Positions 1 through 10,110 of a DNA stretch of 64,000 nucleotides are shown here, one piece after another. The DNA is taken from assembly GCA_016648135.1 (NCBI GenBank), contig JADDOH010000490.1, positions 1 to 64,000 on the forward strand. The letters run 5' to 3'. Position numbers and translations under genes: made by a program. How positions within the stretch are numbered: position 1 is the first letter of the stretch; each line of letters starts with the position of its first letter. The stretch comes from Agrypnia vestita (lineage: Eukaryota > Arthropoda > Insecta > Trichoptera > Phryganeidae). The notes beneath the pieces are model-generated. The model made no database searches. It was not told the DNA's origin and saw only the letters and a program-made list of their open reading frames with translations.

Positions 1-1300
1 GCAAATAATAATTATGTTTTCCAGAACGTCACGGAAATATATCGCCTTATGAGGTTATGATGATAGCCGAGTATCTGTTTATGTTAATGAGTTTATCGAA
101 AAGTAAGAGGAGAAAAAAGAGGAGAATGCGAAATTATTAACTGCAAAGAGAAAGAAGGACGGACATTCTATGCGATCTTCGATCGATACAGCTCGATGAG
201 TTCGAGAACAATTTCGTTTCCCCGCATTGTCATCTTGACAGATACAGCGCATGCGTATTCACTTGTAAACATACCACGTGGTACTGACGCTCCGCGGAAT
301 GTTGCAGTGAGTACGCTCGGGTACCGTGCGCATGGCAACGTTGCCACGGCACGTAGAAATGCCGCGCTATGTTGTGCGCGAGGTCGCGGAACAGTGCACG
401 ACGTTGCAACGTCACGTAGACTCTATGCCGCGCGTGCTGTTGAGGGACAATTTGTCCCCTAGTGAATACATGGCTTAAGTTGCACCACGAGAACACTGAA
501 CACTTCGTCCACGGAATAGACCGATTCGATGAATTTGTTTTTTTTCGTTTTTGGTCATGCTACAACATAATTTCTAAAAAAAATTAACCCATAAAAACAT
601 AGTTTTCCTTATAAATCCATTATATGCGAGGTCTCGTTTTCCATTTTATTGTATTGGTTGTTTTTACAGAATAAAGACTAGTTTTGTTTTGTAGCAATTT
701 TAAAATAAAGATATCAATTCTAAAGTGTCCATGATTTAAATAATTTTAGAATAATGCCAGAAAGTAGGTACTTGCCCAAACATCTGAGATAAATTTGCAT
801 TTTTTTGTATGTATGTATGTTTGAGAAAAAAATGTAAAAATGTAAAAATGCAAAAAAATGTAAAAATCATCGACATCAAGTCAATGTGCAAAATTTTTAA
901 AAATTATAGATTTTGTGCAAACCGACCTGCGCAGATTTATCGATCGCACATTCTGTACCATTTTGATTTTGCCAAATTAAAAAAAAAACCTCCCCTCACG
1001 CAGCCCAGCGTAGTATTCTACATAACCCCCTCCCTTTATCAGGCCGGGTGGTTTATGGAAGCTCCCTAAGTACAAGCAATTGAGTATAAAAACAACATTT
1101 ATCAAATGTACGCCTATATTATCGCTGGATATCATCCTCAAGTGAATGGATCATTTCTGGACCAGTGGCACGGATCTTATCTTTATGGTTGTATTGACAT
1201 TTTCGTCGACAGTCTGGAGAAAGTAAAGTTTACACTTAAAGAGGCAATACTGCTTCGTTACTGACTTCAACTGTTAATATGTAATGGTGGGTAATATATA
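1..1300. other. No gene recognised; 5' flank of window
   Basis: Two overlapping ORFs on opposite strands at 196-496 are CpG-rich and share no recognisable domain. The ORF at 809-1069 is lysine-rich low complexity from A-rich DNA. I see no splice signals or domain that support a gene here. Confidence 0.5.
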
Positions 1301-1308
1301 TTTTTCAT

Positions 1309-1740
1309 ACACATTGCTGCTTTGTACTTTATATTTTTAATTTCTGTACTCATGTTTTGGTGCTATTCCTGATACTTTTTATAATTTGCTACTTATAACT
1401 TATATTGTTTAATATATGTTCTTTTTAATTTTATGATATATTTTTTATGTAAAAGCCTATACGAATTGCTGCTCGTTACTCTATATTTTTTAATTTTTAT
1501 ACTCATGTTTTGGTGCTATTCCTGATACTTTTTATATTTTGCTACTTATAACTTATATTGTTTAATGTATGTTCTTTTTAATTTTATGTTATATTTTTTA
1601 GGTAAAAGCCTATACACATTGCTGCTCTTTACTTTATATTTTTAACTTTTATACCCATGTTTTGGTGCTATATAGATATTGTTTAATGTATGTGCTTTTT
1701 AAAAAATTATATTATATTCTTTATGTAAAAGCCTAATAAA
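1309..1740. repeat. Tandem repeat, about 152-bp unit, nearly three copies
   Basis: The phrase ATTGCTGCT recurs at about 1312, 1464 and 1617, each time followed by the same order of blocks (TTTTGGTGCTATTCCTGATA, then CTTATATTGTTTAAT, then TAAAAGCCTATAC). Copies one and two are almost identical. The third has lost an internal block after TTTTGGTGCTAT. This is a short minisatellite of no evident function. Confidence 0.85.
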
Positions 1741-2159
1741 TAAATAACGCCAAAGAAAAAATCAGCACGCAATAAAAATGATGTCTCCAAAACGAAAAAT
1801 TACGCGTCTAGGAAATTTGGACTTTCGACAACACTTTCAGCTATGGCTTAATTTTTTTCAGTCGAGCGTTGAGCAGGTTGAGCGAGCAATGCTTTATCTT
1901 TTCTCATCGGCAACGCTGCCGGAACTTTCGAATTTTTTGATTAAATCAACAATGAGGCACTTTATGTCGACCAAAGGTATTTCGAACTTTACGAACTATT
2001 ACTATAAAATCTTCACCAATTTCAGTGCCCTACTCATCGTGTATCGATGCATTTTTATTTGCGAGATATCACGTATCACTGTTCTCCAGCTTTTACAGCC
2101 ATTCAGAATCTTCTGGTTTGAGTTTCCTTGGATATTTTGCTGTGTTTCTACAGAATTTC

Positions 2160-2750
2160 TGATCCCATTGCAGGGTCCATCATGTCTTGTTTTGTTTGTT
2201 GATGATGTTGTGGTTAATTATTGACTCGCAATACCGTGTCAAAAACAGTATGTGTCTGTGTTTATGTATTCCGTGGTAATAATACCGTGTCGGAGACATG
2301 TATTGTCACGAGTTGTCTTATGTTATATGTTTGTTCCATCTATTGTGGAATCCACAACGAGATTGGTTTTGAAGCGCCAGGTACCAGATATCGTTTCTGT
2401 TTATGTTCATCGAATGCTTATTATAGGTCTCGATTGCCTCCTTGCAAGACGTGCGTGGTGACTTGGCTTTTCGAGAATCTTCGGCTCGAATGCAAAGTGA
2501 TGGCCAGTATCCAGAAAGTGCTCAGCCAGCGCTGGTTTTCCTGAATGGCCAAGTTTGCAGGCCCGCTTGTGCTCTTCAACCCTTTTGGAAATTGAGCGCG
2601 CTGTTTGTCCCACATACACCTTCTCGCAATCAAGTCTATCACCACCATACGTTTCAAGATGACTTCGATCCTTCGCTCATCTCTACAGGTCCTTTACTTT
2701 GGCGTTCGTCTAGATGTCGGCCAGAAAGGTCGTAGGAACACGGCAGAATA
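2160..2750 (-). mobile_element. Penelope-like element remnant, 3' part
   Basis: On the minus strand a GIY-YIG endonuclease fragment (2407-2640) is followed at 2190-2160 by a decayed copy of the terminal module seen intact at 6532-6713 (GGACCCTGCAATGGGATC). At 2705-2750 the outer part of the same terminal module (GGCAGAATATCCCAGAAAAC) lies in the opposite orientation. A coding 3' end bracketed by inverted terminal modules fits Penelope-like elements, whose terminal repeats may be inverted. The reverse transcriptase part is absent, so this is a dead fragment. Confidence 0.65.
2407..2640 (-). pseudogene. GIY-YIG endonuclease domain of a Penelope-like element
   Basis: The minus-strand frame reads a CEKVYVGQTARSISKRVEEH core followed by an LAEHFLDTGHHFAFEP-type segment. 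This matches the GIY-YIG nuclease fused to the C-terminus of Penelope-like reverse transcriptases: the family's short K-V-Y-x-G-Q-T motif, then R..EH, then AEH....GH. Nothing upstream in the same frame encodes a reverse transcriptase, so only the nuclease tail survives. A conserved first block such as GIY is not seen and may have decayed. Assignment to the family is firm; the exact element is not identified. Confidence 0.7.
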
Positions 2751-3007
2751 TCCCAGAAAACTCAAATATGACGTTTCTAACCTTGATAAATAATTTAAAA
2801 TATCGGGTGAGCTTCGATTACATTTTATTTTTTACATATGTTCCGAAGAACTGACTGAACAGGAAAAGGGTGTCTTTCAACTCATTGGATAAACTTCCGT
2901 AGATAGGTCCCAATTTACCTAAATCCTCTGTATCAGGTTTATTTCGATTGATGATTATTCTTTCAGAACTCGTGAAGGTGGCGACAGCTTCAGTTAATGG
3001 AAGAACC

Positions 3008-5674
3008 ATGGCTCTCGTTGAGCCAGATGTTTCCATCATCAAAATCGAACCCGACAGCCCTGGTGAGAGCGGCCATGAGGGAGATGGTGGCGAACCGGGC
3101 ATAGATATATCGTATCTCGATATAAAAACAGAATGCTCTGAATACTCCAGCAATGTCGACCAACCCATCGGTAATGCATTCATTGACATCAGTGGACTAA
3201 TAACTTTACTATCTCCTCCTCTAGAAATCGTTTTTGTAACTATTCTGATATACATATCCGATCGTCAATGTCCCACAATGTTTCACATTGTCAATAAAAT
3301 AAATTATTTCGTTAATACTCCAATTTTTTACTAAACATCGCATAAATATATATATTTTTATATAAATATAACAATTCGAAACAAAGTGAAAATTGACTGA
3401 AAATTGAATTTATAATCATGTATTTGATAAATGTAGATCAAATTTTTTAAACATTTAGTTATTAATCCAAAACTGTACACATTTTGAATCATCCTTAAAT
3501 TTTAATTACGTGCCAAAATATACTTTTTTTAATATTAAACCGTTTTAACTATCAAAAACACACCCCTTTTAATTTTCACGGGGAATTTATTAATTAGAAA
3601 TTTTAAAATCAAAACACTTAAAATTCAGGTCCCACGATGACTTCTGGTGTAAATGTATGTTCTATATATGTATTTTTATTCTATTCAACGTTAAGTTTTG
3701 TAATGATTTTATAATAACATATCTATCTTTGTTTCAGAAGATTATTCTAGAAGACACGAGAACAGTTGCCTAAATGTTGACTCTTCTGTAACTACCGATG
3801 TAGTCGGAGAAGATAATAATCGTCTTAAAACAATCAGAGAACACAGCTCTTACAATCTGCCATATTCCAAAAACGTTTTTCAAGAATATAAAACACTCGA
3901 ATATTCTCCTGATAACCCCTATGCATGTACCGTCTGTAGTTATACGAACTTCTCCAAAAAACACCTCAAAATGCATATGCTGACTCATCCTGGAGAAGTT
4001 AAGATAGAACCGTTGTTTTGTTTGGAATGCAAGTACTCTTGTACGTATAAACACGAATTGGATGATCACATGCTCGCGCATGCTGAACAGAAGCCGTTCA
4101 TGTGTTCTATGTGCAGCTATACATGCAGTCGGAGTGACCACTTAATGGATCATATTAGTACTCATGGTAAAAAGAAACGATTCTCCTGTACGGTCTGTGA
4201 TTATACGTGTAATTTTAAAGGAAACTTAAAGCCGCATATGCTGATTCACTCTGGAGAAAGACCTTTTTCGTGTACCGATTGCAGCTATACCTGCACCACG
4301 AAAGGGAGTTTAAAAACACACAGGCTAACTCATACTGGAGAGAGACCCTTTTCCTGTTCCAAGTGCAGCTATACATGTACACAAAAGGTTAACTTGATAA
4401 GTCATACACGCACGCATACCGGAGAAAGACCATTCTCATGTTCGTTTTGTAGTTACTCAAGCACTACAAGAGGAAGCTTGAAGACTCACACCCTCACGCA
4501 TACGGGTGAAAAGCCCTTCGCCTGCTCCCTATGCAGCTATACCTGTACTCAGAAGGCCAATCTGGTAACCCACACCCGCACCCACACTGGAGAAAAACCT
4601 TTTACCTGCTTTACTTGCGGCTTCAAATGCACGCAGAAATTCAATTTAATAAGCCATATTCGTTCTCATACCGGCGAAAAACCATTCACATGTTCCTATT
4701 GCAATTATTCTTGTATTACAAAAGCGAGCCTGAAAACCCACTCACTCACCCACACCAGAGACAAGCCTTTCTCGTGCTCGGTTTGCGACTACAAATGCGC
4801 CCAGAAAGTTAATCTGATAAGCCACATTCGTTCTCATACAGGAGAGAAGCCATTCTCGTGTTCAGAATGCAGTTATACGTGCACGACGAAGGGTAACCTG
4901 AAGCCCCACATGCTCATTCATACTGGAGAGAAACCTTTTGCGTGTTCGAAGTGCCAGTACACGTGTACTCAGAAGTTTAATTTAATCAGTCACATCCGTA
5001 CCCACACGGGAGAAAAACCGTACTCGTGCCTCACGTGCGGGTACACATGCACTCAAAAGTTTAATTTAATCAGTCACATCCGTACTCACACTGGTGAAAA
5101 ACCTTTTTCATGTTCCTATTGCAGTTACAGGTGTACCACGAAAGCGGGGTTGAAGACTCATTCACTCACCCACACCGGAGAGAGGCCCTTCTCATGTTCC
5201 ATATGTAGCTATAAATGTACCCAAAAATTTAATTTAATCAGTCATATTCGTACTCACACTGGAGAAAAACCGTATTCTTGCTTAACGTGCGGGTACACGT
5301 GCACTCAGAAGTTTAATTTAGTCAATCATATTCGTACGCATACTGGGGAAAAGCCGTTCTCGTGCCACGTGTGCGCCTATACGTGCAGTACGAAAGGAAA
5401 CCTAAAAATACACATGTTTACCCACACCGGAGAGAGACCTTTCTCCTGTTTGCAGTGCAATTTTACAAGCACTACAAAAGGAAACTTGAAGACACACATG
5501 CGAATTCACACCGGCGAAAAACCCTTTTCTTGTTCCAATTGCACTTTTACTTGCAGCACGAAAGGTAACTTAAGAGCGCACATGCTTATTCATACTGCAC
5601 AAAAAACAGGAGAAAATGCGTTAAACGAGACGGATGATAGCGGCCCGTACATAAATGGAATTAGACTAGAATAA
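3008..5674 (+). CDS. C2H2 zinc-finger protein, about 20 fingers, two coding exons
   Basis: I model exons 3008-3170 and 3738-5674. The first coding exon begins inside an exon opened by an acceptor at 2965-2966; the donor is CATCG|GTAATG and the next acceptor is TTTCAG at 3732-3737. The join keeps frame and gives 699 residues. The N-terminus (about residues 1-110) is acidic, with IKIEPDSP- and IKTE-type motifs that resemble SUMO-acceptor sites. The rest is about 20 tandem C2H2 fingers linked by TGE(K/R)P. The first three fingers have atypical linkers. Fingers alternate between a TQKFNLISH-type and a TTKGNLKTH-type helix. The protein is presumably nuclear and DNA-binding; no KRAB, BTB or ZAD domain is visible. 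A polyadenylation signal AATAAA lies at 6231-6236, past a LINE scrap in the 3' region. The ATG at 3008 (AACCATGG) has good initiation context and is preferred to the ATG at 2948, which lies in the upstream intron. Confidence 0.88.
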
Positions 5675-5829
5675 GTACCCCATACATACAATAGTTTCCA
5701 TGAGACAGAGATTAAACAAAAACTGGGACTTTTCTATGGAAATTAAATGTACAGAGCGTTTTCCAGCTGTAAAAATCTGAAGAAAATATTGTGTAACCAT
5801 GACCTTAACTCAAATTTGCAAGTTTTACA

Positions 5830-6010
5830 AAACTTATTGATGCAATGAAGAGGCTGGTTGTGCAAGGCAGGTTCGAGAGACTCCGTCCCTGCGGAAGATC
5901 ACCGCTAGATCTGATGGTCTTGGTAGATCTGGTGAAGTGTGCAAGCAGTGGCTCACTCCAAGAGCCGTCAGGAGTGCTGCAGATAGAAACAGATGGAGAA
6001 TTTGGCTGTG
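5830..6010 (+). pseudogene. LINE ORF2 C-terminal tail fragment
   Basis: In one plus-strand frame the segment reads RSDGLGRSGEVCKQWLTPRA, then a DRNRW segment, which resembles the extreme C-terminus of insect non-LTR reverse transcriptases (a W-T/D-(D/Q)-(I/V)-K block followed by A..R..W). It lies 150 bases downstream of the zinc-finger stop codon, so it probably sits in that gene's 3' UTR or just beyond. It is too short to classify. Confidence 0.4.
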
Positions 6011-6531
6011 GTGTCTTGTACCGAAGAAAAAATATGTGTACATACTTAATCTCAAAAGTACAATTTCTCTCCAGTACTAGTACATACATCGATTATATTT
6101 AGTTTAACGCATTAAACCGCATTTTAAGGAAAATTCTTTTTATTGTTTTGTTCTGTGTACAAATACGAACATTATGTTATAAATATTTAAGTCACATTTT
6201 CGACTCAAATTATATACGCTTTTTTAATTAAATAAATATTATGAAATGAGACCCTTCCTGGACTGAAGCTCAAAATATTATTTGGTGTTGCCATTGCGAC
6301 CTCGAACTTTACGAGCACTCCATCAAATTTATTAGTAAAATTTTACAGAGATTAGCTAAACCCCTTTAGGCTAGGAGATTAGGTCACAGTGGAAGAAATG
6401 TACTTATTTGTGTCTATATATTTTGATGTCCTGTGGAAAATTAAAGTCTTCGAGAGACTTGGCTTCTGGCTCGGATGGATAAGTCTTCACCATATGTGCA
6501 CTTAACAGATGAATTTAAACGTCCGTGAAAC

Positions 6532-6713
6532 CTTTTGTGTATAGTTTTCTGGGATATTCTGCCGTGTGTGTGTGACCTCTCTGGCCAACGTTTCGGATCC
6601 CATTGCAGGGTCCATCATCAGGGCTGATGTTGGACCCTGCAATGGGATCCGAAACGTTGGCCAGAGAGGTCACACACACACGGCAGAATATCCCAGAAAA
6701 CTATACACAAAAG
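6532..6713. repeat. Long perfect palindrome made of Penelope-like terminal modules
   Basis: Arms of about 82 bp (6532-6613 and 6631-6713) are nearly perfect inverted copies separated by about 17 bp. Each arm carries CGGCAGAATATCCCAGAAAA, then GGCCAACGTTTCGGATCC or its complement, then GGACCCTGCAATGGGATCC. The same module occurs in pieces at 2160-2190, 2705-2750 and 34165-34235. No coding sequence lies between the arms. The layout looks like two Penelope-like terminal repeats joined tail to tail. Confidence 0.85.
6585..6621 (-). ncRNA. Hammerhead-ribozyme-like core in Penelope terminal repeat
   Basis: On the minus strand, CTGATGA (6621-6615) is followed by a hairpin GGACCC-loop-GGGATCC and then GAAACGTT (6594-6587). 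This is the conserved hammerhead order CUGANGA, helix II, GAAA, short helix III, cleavage triplet. The bases just outside (GCC before, GGC after) can form a short helix I. Penelope-like elements are known to carry type I hammerhead motifs with a tiny helix III, which fits. The plus-strand arm has CTGATGT in place of CTGATGA and is predicted inactive. Activity is not shown by sequence alone. Confidence 0.6.
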
Positions 6714-7418
6714 ATTCTGAACGGCCGTGAAAATCTAAGGACATGTCCGTGAAACCCTCAGAACATTTTTAAGATACAAATATTAACCCCCAATAGATAG
6801 CTACCAGAGACGTTCCAAATACTACAAAATTTGTATAATGCCTAAATACCTCGAAAATTTTAATTAATTCGTTAAGTCTGAACTTTATGTAATAAGGATT
6901 TTGATTGGATAGAAACTATATCTTAAAATAAGTACCTATTCAATAAAACTTATTATTTGTTAGAAAACATCAAGAAACCTCATCTGTCATCAACATGTAT
7001 CGACATCATAGAAAAGAGAAATATTAATTTTTCTGTCAATGTCCATAGACACGTCCGTTCACGCAGATCGGAGAGTCTTACGTCATGTCAAATCTTGTCT
7101 TTCAAAGTGAATTTTTATTTTAATTAAACTTGATAGGGCGTTTAATGCTCGAATAATCCGCGTGAGGCGCAGATTATGCGACGCAATGTGCAAAGCGACC
7201 TTATCAATGGAATGTCAATGAAAGTAGCGGGAGTTTCAAAACACAACACGTATATTTAAATATTTATAGTCCGTCTAACTTATCTGAAGAATGGCCAAAT
7301 TTGGAACTAACGACGCCATATTGGATTATCTACAGCTGACAGACCTTTGACAGACTTTGTTTACAGAGGGGTTCACGACTGTTTCGATAGGTTTTTAAGA
7401 AAATTTTAGATTGTCACC

Positions 7419-7759
7419 ATGCCAAAAACCATTAAAAGCGGTGTTCGGGAAATAATCTTGAAAATGCACACGTTTTTTGAAGAAGAACAACGTCTAAAAG
7501 CCCCAAATATACCGTTTGATTTTGTTCATAGACTTATTGCCGCCACTTCAGGTTAGTGCTGCCATGCAGTTATAATGATTTTCCCATACTTAGTTTTTTA
7601 TTTTACTATTATACAATTTCTTCAGGTATTTCTGAATCGGCAATTTACAAAATAGTTAAAGAAGGTAAAGTGGCCGTGGAAATGGGCATTAAAATATCTA
7701 CACCCGGAAAAAAAAGAACAAAGATAAGTGGAAAAATTGAATTAGAAGCCGTAAGATGA
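7419..7759 (+). CDS. Helix-turn-helix protein, N-terminal part of a DDE transposase, spliced
   Basis: Exons 7419-7551 and 7626-7759 join across a 74-bp GT-AG intron (CAG|GTTAGT; TTCTTCAG) in the middle of a Gly codon to give 88 residues starting MPKTIKSGVREIIL. The sequence resembles the N-terminal DNA-binding part of an IS630/Tc1-like transposase family common in insects: a VREIIL..(Y/H)xFFE opening, an SGISESAIYKIVKEG helix-turn-helix, and a PGKKR linker. The protein stops right after that linker, so no catalytic DDE domain is encoded. It is either a truncated transposon or a small captured DNA-binding protein. The frame and splice sites are intact, which is unusual for a dead fragment. Confidence 0.55.
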
Positions 7760-7904
7760 GAAAAGCTTTAGAACATATTTTATTCGATAATTTTTTTACA
7801 TAGAATTTTTATTATATATACTTTTTATTACATAATTCATTAACAAGTTCATTTGTATAAACGTATTTTTTCAAAAATAAACTTTTGTATTTATGCACAT
7901 TAAA

Positions 7905-8062
7905 GACTGGTTGCATCAACTTACTTTATAGCAATAGTTCATTTAAAGCATAGACTTTTACGAGAGCGAGTTGTTTGATTGGTGGAAAATGCAAAATATC
8001 TATGCTTTGAACGAAAGATTACTATAAACCAATTTGATACGACGGCCCTAAACCGATTGATA
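7905..8062. repeat. MITE of the GGCCCGGTTG family, diverged copy
   Basis: The ends AGACTGGTTGCATCAACTTA and a diverged inverted counterpart (to about 8055) enclose the diagnostic core: AAAGCATAGACTTTTACGA, GATTGGTGGAAAATGCAAAA, then ATCTATGCTTT. The same core occurs at 15690-15775, 21660-21760, 34140-34165 and 52510-52580. The ends are too diverged to read a target duplication. Confidence 0.55.
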
Positions 8063-8235
8063 TCCTTAGGTGTTACTGAGTTAAACATGGTGGTCATGAT
8101 CATTAGGTATGAGGCACCGAATAAAACCGGCGCCACACTGCGCGGATCTTCCGCCGCGTCTCTTCTGTCATGGAACATCGCTACATTTCTTTTCATACAA
8201 TGTGCGCTTATTAAACACACTACGCGGATGATCGG

Positions 8236-8766
8236 TCGATCTATTTGCTTTGATTTGATTTGACGCAACGGAAGAAACGCGGCGGAAGTGTGGCGCCGGC
8301 CTAAAAGAATTATTATTGTTTGTTTTTTTTCTGAAAATTTTATTTTTCTTTGATTTTGAATAAACGCCATTTTGTGACGTTGTGTATTTTGCGAATGTAT
8401 ATTTTGATAAATTTATTTGGACGTTAGTTTACATTTTTTGTTTTTTATTGTGTCGTATACTGCTTAGTAACTTGTTTAAGAAAAAACGAATTTGCAAAGA
8501 ATTCCCTCTATTTGCTTTGCCGATTGGCGCAACAGAAAAGACGCGGCAGAAGATCTGCGTAATGTGGCGGCGGCCTAAAAAAATTATTATTGTTTGGTTT
8601 TTTTCTGAAAATTTTATTTTTCTTTGATTTTGAATAAACGCCATTTTGTGAATGTATATTTTGATAAATTTATTTGGACGTTAGTTTACATTTTTTGTTT
8701 TTTATTGTGTCGTATACTGCTTAGTAACTTGTTTAAGAAAAAACGAATTTGCAAAGAGTTCCCTAA
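8236..8766. repeat. Tandem duplication, two units of about 260-275 bp
   Basis: Unit one (about 8236-8506) and unit two (about 8507-8766) share a GC-richer start (GCGCAACxGAAxAxACGCGGC), the phrase CGGCCTAAAA, a T-rich tract ending in GAATAAACGCCATTTTGTG, and a block ending in ACGAATTTGCAAAGA. ORFs here on both strands are repeats of the same peptide from the two units, so I do not call them genes. Confidence 0.85.
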
Positions 8767-8909
8767 AAATAAGATAATTTTTAGACTATGGGCAGCACCA
8801 CAACGATTGGGACGCCCTCCTTTATTCTCCAGATAAGTTGGACGGGCTATATACGTTTAATAAAATAAAGCACAATTCTATTCAACCCTTTTCAACTAAA
8901 AGACTTAGC

Positions 8910-9370
8910 ACTAACTTAATAATTATCCCTAACTTACACGCGAGCAGTCCGACCTCCACATAAGTTTATCGTGTCCCTGTCACATTCAGTTCAAAAACAT
9001 CACGAAAAAAACACATTTCACTAGGAGGCTCTCGTGGCCGCAATCTGGATGCCGCGGGTGGCAAGCCGCGTGGGGAGCGCGTTTGGTCCAGGCTTGGCGC
9101 GTCCGGTCGCGGGATCTGGCTGGAGTCTCGGAAACTCGCGGGGAGCGCACGTGGTCCAGGTCGCGGAAGCACATGGCGTCGGTCCCCCCTCGCCGCTGGG
9201 GCCGAACTGCAGGAAGGCGCCAGGCCTTCCTAGGGAGCCAGCCGTGGTGAAGCGGCCATCGCCTGGGTGGTCCGAGGCACTACAGGCCGCCTTCTTCTCA
9301 AGCGACGGATGGCGCCGACCCGCGTTCACGAAACGTGGCGGCGCACACTGGGTCGAAACCGTAATTTGAG
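8910..9370 (-). repeat. GC-rich dispersed repeat, copy 1
   Basis: This GC-rich block stands out from AT-rich flanks and is a diverged inverted copy of 37970-38600. Shared marks include GCAGTCCGA, CATAA(G/C)TTTATCGTGTC, GCCGCGGGTGGC and TCCGGTCGC(A/G)GGATC. ORFs on both strands are by-products of high GC with few stop codons. It ends at 9345-9385 in GGGTCGAAACCGTAATTTGA, a sequence that recurs at 14680-14710 and 15510-15535. Confidence 0.7.
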
Positions 9371-9960
9371 GGACTTAGGGACCAACTTTCTTTTTTACTT
9401 TTTTCTTTATGCGGATGGATAGAGCTCATTAACCTTATCAATAGTTGTCCTATGATACTTTTTCCTAAACTCTATAGTTTGGGCAAAAAAAAAGGTTTGT
9501 ATTTTTTGTATGGAGCGGATCAAATAAAATTAAATTTCTGCGAAGTGGTGACTGACCCTGATCTGAAACCATTTTTTTCTCATACCTTGTCTAGTCTACC
9601 ATCGTTTGATGCTATTAACGTGTACATAAACTTGCAACTCTACCAGATAAATGGATCGAAAAAATAAAAAAACGTAAATATTTATAATATTATTTTTTAT
9701 TTTCTTAATTTCTTTTATGTCAAACTAAATATGAAATAGTGAGTACAAGTACATTATAACACAGATAATCAACAAAATTAGACTAAAAACTAACTAAATG
9801 AATACTTAATAATACAACAGAAAACTTATTTTTTTACAATTGTAGATAGTAGTTTTACGATATATATACAAGGTGTACCGGAGCTAGCAGCAGAAAATTG
9901 GCCGGTAGATTCCTGACTATGTTATGAGTCTAAAATGTTCAAGCAACCATGGCCTAATAT
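9371..9960 (+). repeat. Dispersed repeat shared with 14932-15500
   Basis: The 9540-9930 part is nearly identical to 14932-15315 in the same orientation (GTCTAGTCTACCATCGTTTG through GGTGTACCGGAGCTAGCAG). The 9371-9545 part matches 15345-15500 in the opposite orientation (AGAGCTCATTAAC, GGAGCGGATCAAATAAAATT). The two stretches are therefore parts of one transposon family that has been rearranged. No long ORF survives. Confidence 0.75.
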
Positions 9961-10110
9961 CAATAGTTATGGAGATATGCAATATCAAAGTTTGCCTTTT
10001 TAAATTTTTGCAAGGTTTTTATCATTTTATTCGACTTGTATTAAAGCGAATGAATTTTTCATAATAGATATAATTTACTGTAATGATAGTTCTACTTTTT
10101 GCAAAAAAAA
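9880..10110. repeat. AAGTTTG/GAATGAATTTTTCATAA dispersed repeat, copy 1
   Basis: Carries the family blocks GCTAGCAGCAGAAAATTGGC, ATCAAAGTTTG, CATTTTATTCGACTTGTATT and GCGAATGAATTTTTCATAAT. Other copies are at 18110-18310, 20325-20470, 38825-39110, 44380-44720, 58965-59345 and 61650-61860. Confidence 0.65.

Noticed and set aside
196..496. Overlapping 88-codon ORFs on both strands
   Set aside because: They are mirror frames in a CpG-rich block, with no domain, no splice sites and biased composition.
2948..3007. ATG at 2948 as the start of the zinc-finger gene
   Set aside because: It lies before the acceptor TTTCAG (2961-2966), so it would be in the intron; the ATG at 3008 has better context.
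7939..8836. ORFs sharing the peptide MAFIQNQRKIKFSEK and related plus-strand frames
   Set aside because: They come from the two units of the tandem duplication and contain no domain.
9021..9369. GC-rich ORFs of 100-111 codons on both strands
   Set aside because: Both strands are open, as expected in a GC-rich repeat; the copy at 38 kb does not keep the frame.
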